In this document: piece by piece, positions 61,734-64,000 of the stretch
How positions within the stretch are numbered: the first letter of the stretch is position 1
Layout of the letters: every line of letters begins with the position of its first letter
NCBI GenBank assembly: GCA_035353615.1
Contig: DAOPZY010000006.1
Location: forward strand, 31,139 to 95,138
From: CAXXOK01 sp035353615
Lineage (GTDB): Bacteria > Bacillota > Clostridia > Christensenellales > Aristaeellaceae
Reading direction: 5' to 3'
DNA length: 64,000 bases
The notes under the pieces: model-generated
What the model was told of the DNA's origin: nothing
The model's database searches: none
The model's input: only the letters and a program-made list of their open reading frames with translations
Translations under genes and position numbers: made by a program

Positions 61734-62823
61734 GTGACGCCTCCTTGAGGGTTGCCCCTTCATCCGCGGCCTCTAAGCGCACATAGACGAGGGCCAGATA
61801 AGGCGGGATGGAAAGCCCCGCGTACAGGAAATAAGGGGATTGCCACAGCCAGCCCAGACCGAAAAGCAACAGCGCGAGGTAGACCGCCGCGTCCAGCAGG
61901 ACCCACAGCCGCGCCCACAGCGGCGTTTGCCGGTCCAGCCACAGCAGAGCGGAACCGACCACATACAGCGAAAGAACCAGTTCCACGCCGGTAGGGCTGG
62001 TGGCAACCAGCGGCCGAAGGAACGCGAGAACCGTGACCGCGCTGATTCCCGCAAACTGTATGCCCCGGAACCGGCGGGCAAAGCGTATTACAAAAACCGC
62101 CGCAGTCACGCCGCACAATAGCAGGCTCAAATACTGGCTTACGCGGAAACCCATGAAGTAAAGGCTGTCCATGCGCAGCTGTTCCACCAGAAAACGGCCG
62201 CAACCGTACAGCGCCAGATACCATAAAAACAGGTCGCCCCTGCGCTTCATGTGCTTGCGCATGCACCACAGGGCAATGAATACGCCAACGTCCCACACGG
62301 ATTCGTAAAAAAAGGTCGCCACATGCCACACCGGAGCGCCGTTTTCCGAAATCAGCACGCCGGCGGGGAAAAACTGCCACGCAGGGTTGGCGATCACCGG
62401 GCCGAACGCCTCCCGGTTGAAATAATTACCCCAGCGCCCAATCGCCTGAGCCAATGCCAGCCCGGGCGCGGAGATATCCAATAGCGCCGCAAAGCTCCGC
62501 TTGCGTTTGCGGCAATAGAGCCAAACCCCGAGCGCGCCGCCTAAAATGGAGCCGTAAACGGCGATGCCGCCCTGCCAGATGTACAGTACGGATATGGGAT
62601 TGGCGGCAAACTCGTCAAGGGTCATCAGCACATAATACAGACGCGCGCCTACAATGCCGCAGGGCACGGCCACAAGCACCATATCCAGCATGGAATCCCT
62701 GGGCATGCCGAGGCGTTTCTCCTCCCGCGCGCCCAATAAAAAGGCGATGAAAATGCCGCTGACCATGAGCACACTGTACCATGGAAGCGAACCGACGATA
62801 TACCGGCTGTATGGGATCGCCAA
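61714..62823 (-). CDS. lgt: Prolipoprotein diacylglyceryl transferase with C-terminal extension
   Basis: The 369-residue membrane enzyme attaches diacylglycerol to lipobox cysteines. The Lgt signature is GRWGNYFNREAFG (129-141), with the conserved YIWQGGIAVYGSILGG upstream. The normal enzyme is about 260-290 residues. This one has roughly 100 extra residues with about three more hydrophobic segments (GISAVTVLAFLRPLVA, WVLLDAAVYLALLLFGLGWL). The TTG start at 62823 has AGGAGG 10 bases upstream. It heads a transcript with a perfect promoter. Confidence 0.93.
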   Translation of the reverse strand: MAIPYSRYIVGSLPWYSVLMVSGIFIAFLLGAREEKRLGMPRDSMLDMVLVAVPCGIVGARLYYVLMTLDEFAANPISVLYIWQGGIAVYGSILGGALGVWLYCRKRKRSFAALLDISAPGLALAQAIGRWGNYFNREAFGPVIANPAWQFFPAGVLISENGAPVWHVATFFYESVWDVGVFIALWCMRKHMKRRGDLFLWYLALYGCGRFLVEQLRMDSLYFMGFRVSQYLSLLLCGVTAAVFVIRFARRFRGIQFAGISAVTVLAFLRPLVATSPTGVELVLSLYVVGSALLWLDRQTPLWARLWVLLDAAVYLALLLFGLGWLWQSPYFLYAGLSIPPYLALVYVRLEAADEGATLKEASHAGRQS

Positions 62824-62874
62824 CGGCTTGTCACCTCCTGAACGAAAGCGCAGGGTGGCGCGTTCTCTTTATCG

Positions 62875-62903
62875 ATTATAAGCAAGGGCCGTTTCGCTGT
62901 CAA
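62875..62903 (-). promoter_or_regulatory. Consensus promoter of the lgt operon
   Basis: Minus strand TTGACA (62903-62898), 17 bases, TATAAT (62880-62875). Confidence 0.93.
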
Positions 62904-63165
62904 GCGATGCGGGGCCTCATGCGGGTAGCTCGGAATGCCGGAAAGCGACAGTCCGCCACGGTTTCAGGCTGCGTTTGGTCGGCAGCGTAAGCGATAATCC
63001 GCCTGCGGGCTGCAAAAGGCGGCAAACGTTGCACAGTGGTTCAAACCGGTTGAAACCATGTGAAAACACCCTGTGCCGCCGCCTTTTCCGCAAACTTTTT
63101 AGGCCCTTTCCTGCAACAAAACGCGTAGCGAATGTTGCGTTTTCACAAAATTTGCCCGCCTTGTA
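62904..63165. other. Divergent intergenic region between lgt and ppdK
   Basis: No gene. It contains an imperfect palindrome around GGTTCAAACCGGTTGAAACC (about 63039-63058) and AACGC...GCGTT near 63120, either of which could be a regulator site for ppdK. Confidence 0.4.
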
Positions 63166-63194
63166 TTGCGATTTTTCGGGGTTCCATGTATAAT
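63166..63194 (+). promoter_or_regulatory. Promoter of ppdK
   Basis: TTGCGA (63166-63171), 17 bases, TATAAT (63189-63194). The leader contains CCTCA/TGAGG (63242-63258) close to the SD, a possible translation-control hairpin. Confidence 0.7.
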
Positions 63195-63272
63195 CAATAA
63201 GATAGTAAGCAGGATTAGAAAATCAGCGTACCTGTGACTGTCCTCAAAATCAATGAGGGGGAAGGCAAACTC

Positions 63273-64000
63273 ATGACTAAGTACGTGTACCTTTTCAAAG
63301 AGGGCAATGCCGACATGCGTGAACTGTTGGGCGGCAAAGGCGCGAACCTTGCCGAAATGACCAACATCGGGCTACCGGTGCCTCAGGGCTTTACCGTAAC
63401 AACGGAAGCTTGCACCCGTTACTATACGGACAACCAGAAGATCGGCGACGATATTCTTCAACAGATTGACGCCGCTTTGGCGGAAACCGAAAAAATTTGC
63501 GGCAAGAAGTTTGGCGATCTGGAAAGCCCCTTCCTGGTTTCCGTGCGTTCCGGCGCTCGCGCTTCCATGCCGGGCATGATGGATACCATCCTCAACCTGG
63601 GCCTGAACGACGTCGCCGTGAAGGGTATTGCCAAGCAGACCGGCAACGAACGCTTCGCGTTTGACAGCTATCGCCGTTTTATCCAGATGTTCTCCGACGT
63701 GGTAATGGAGATCAAAAAGAGCTTCTTTGAAGGCGCTTTGGACGAAGTGAAAAAAGCCAAGGGCGCGAAGTATGATACCGACCTCAACGCCGAGGACCTC
63801 AAAGAGGTGGTCGCCAAGTTCAAGGCGATCTACCTGCGCGAGAAGGGCGAGGAGTTCCCGCAGGATCCCAAAGTGCAGCTGATGGAGGCCATCAAAGCCG
63901 TGTTCCGCAGCTGGGACAACCCCCGCGCCATCTACTACCGCCGCATGAACGACATCCCCGGCAACTGGGGCACCGCCGTAAACGTGCAGAGCATGGTGTT
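63273..64000 (+). CDS. ppdK: Pyruvate phosphate dikinase, N-terminal part (3' end outside window)
   Basis: About 242 codons of the PPDK N-terminal ATP-grasp domain are visible. It begins MTKYVYLFKEGNADMRELLG and continues with GGKGANLAEMTNIGLPVPQG, VSVRSGARASMPGMMDTILN and RFIQMFSDVVM, all diagnostic. The enzyme interconverts pyruvate, ATP and Pi with PEP, AMP and PPi, a common glycolytic/gluconeogenic step in anaerobic Clostridia. The start ATG 63273 follows GAGGGGGAAGG. The central histidine and PEP-binding domains lie beyond the window. Confidence 0.96.
   Translation, partial: MTKYVYLFKEGNADMRELLGGKGANLAEMTNIGLPVPQGFTVTTEACTRYYTDNQKIGDDILQQIDAALAETEKICGKKFGDLESPFLVSVRSGARASMPGMMDTILNLGLNDVAVKGIAKQTGNERFAFDSYRRFIQMFSDVVMEIKKSFFEGALDEVKKAKGAKYDTDLNAEDLKEVVAKFKAIYLREKGEEFPQDPKVQLMEAIKAVFRSWDNPRAIYYRRMNDIPGNWGTAVNVQSMV

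Overview
This window looks like the chromosome of a high-GC member of the Bacillota, class Clostridia, probably a gut or anaerobic lineage. The evidence is the yicC-remA-gmk-rpoZ-coaBC order (RemA is a Bacillota protein), AGGAGG-type ribosome binding sites, frequent GTG/TTG starts, pyruvate phosphate dikinase, a small 4Fe-4S ferredoxin and clostridial-style sigma-A promoters. I cannot name a genus. Because of the GC-rich codon use, many long reading frames on the opposite strand are shadows; they were left out.

Layout. 1-4839: three aminoacyl-tRNA synthetases (glnS 3' end, gltX, leuS). 5186-6926: a two-gene ABC exporter. 7418-11942: rpsO, pnp, an M16 peptidase and a dUTPase-like protein, ended by a strong bidirectional terminator. 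12134-14384 (minus): two secreted proteins, an HD hydrolase and a ferredoxin. 14709-19563 (minus): a complete branched-chain-amino-acid-type (LIV) ABC transporter, with its binding protein set apart from the rest by a terminator. 19983-21530 (minus): MsrA-MsrB fusion and a flavodoxin. 21776-29020: a cell-surface polymer region with an LtaS-like phosphotransferase, a cytidylyltransferase-aminotransferase fusion and, divergently, a small membrane protein, a signal peptidase I and a YidC insertase fused to a CDP-glycerol glycerophosphotransferase domain. 29117-32920: ClC and SulP anion transporters. 33258-36925: class Ia ribonucleotide reductase. 36971-37356: two identical 193-bp tandem repeats, with a decayed relative at 30783. 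37464-42836: an ACT-ACT-metallo-beta-lactamase protein, a nitroreductase and the yicC-coaBC housekeeping operon. 43111-43513: five tRNA genes (Val, Asp, Phe, Gly, Cys).

43803-59651 is a large accessory catabolic region. It encodes a cupin, a KDPG-aldolase-like/VOC fusion, a fucose-isomerase-like protein, a second complete LIV transporter, an IlvD/Edd dehydratase, a LacI regulator, an Old-Yellow-Enzyme-like reductase, a zinc dehydrogenase, an SDR and a fumarate-reductase-type flavoprotein. Two sites matching the LacI-family operator pattern lie upstream of 44335 and 46837, so the region can be read as one LacI-controlled regulon for uptake and oxidation/dehydration/reduction of an unidentified polyhydroxylated acid or related compound.

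59923-62823 (minus) is lgt, a serine hydrolase and recX. The window ends inside ppdK.
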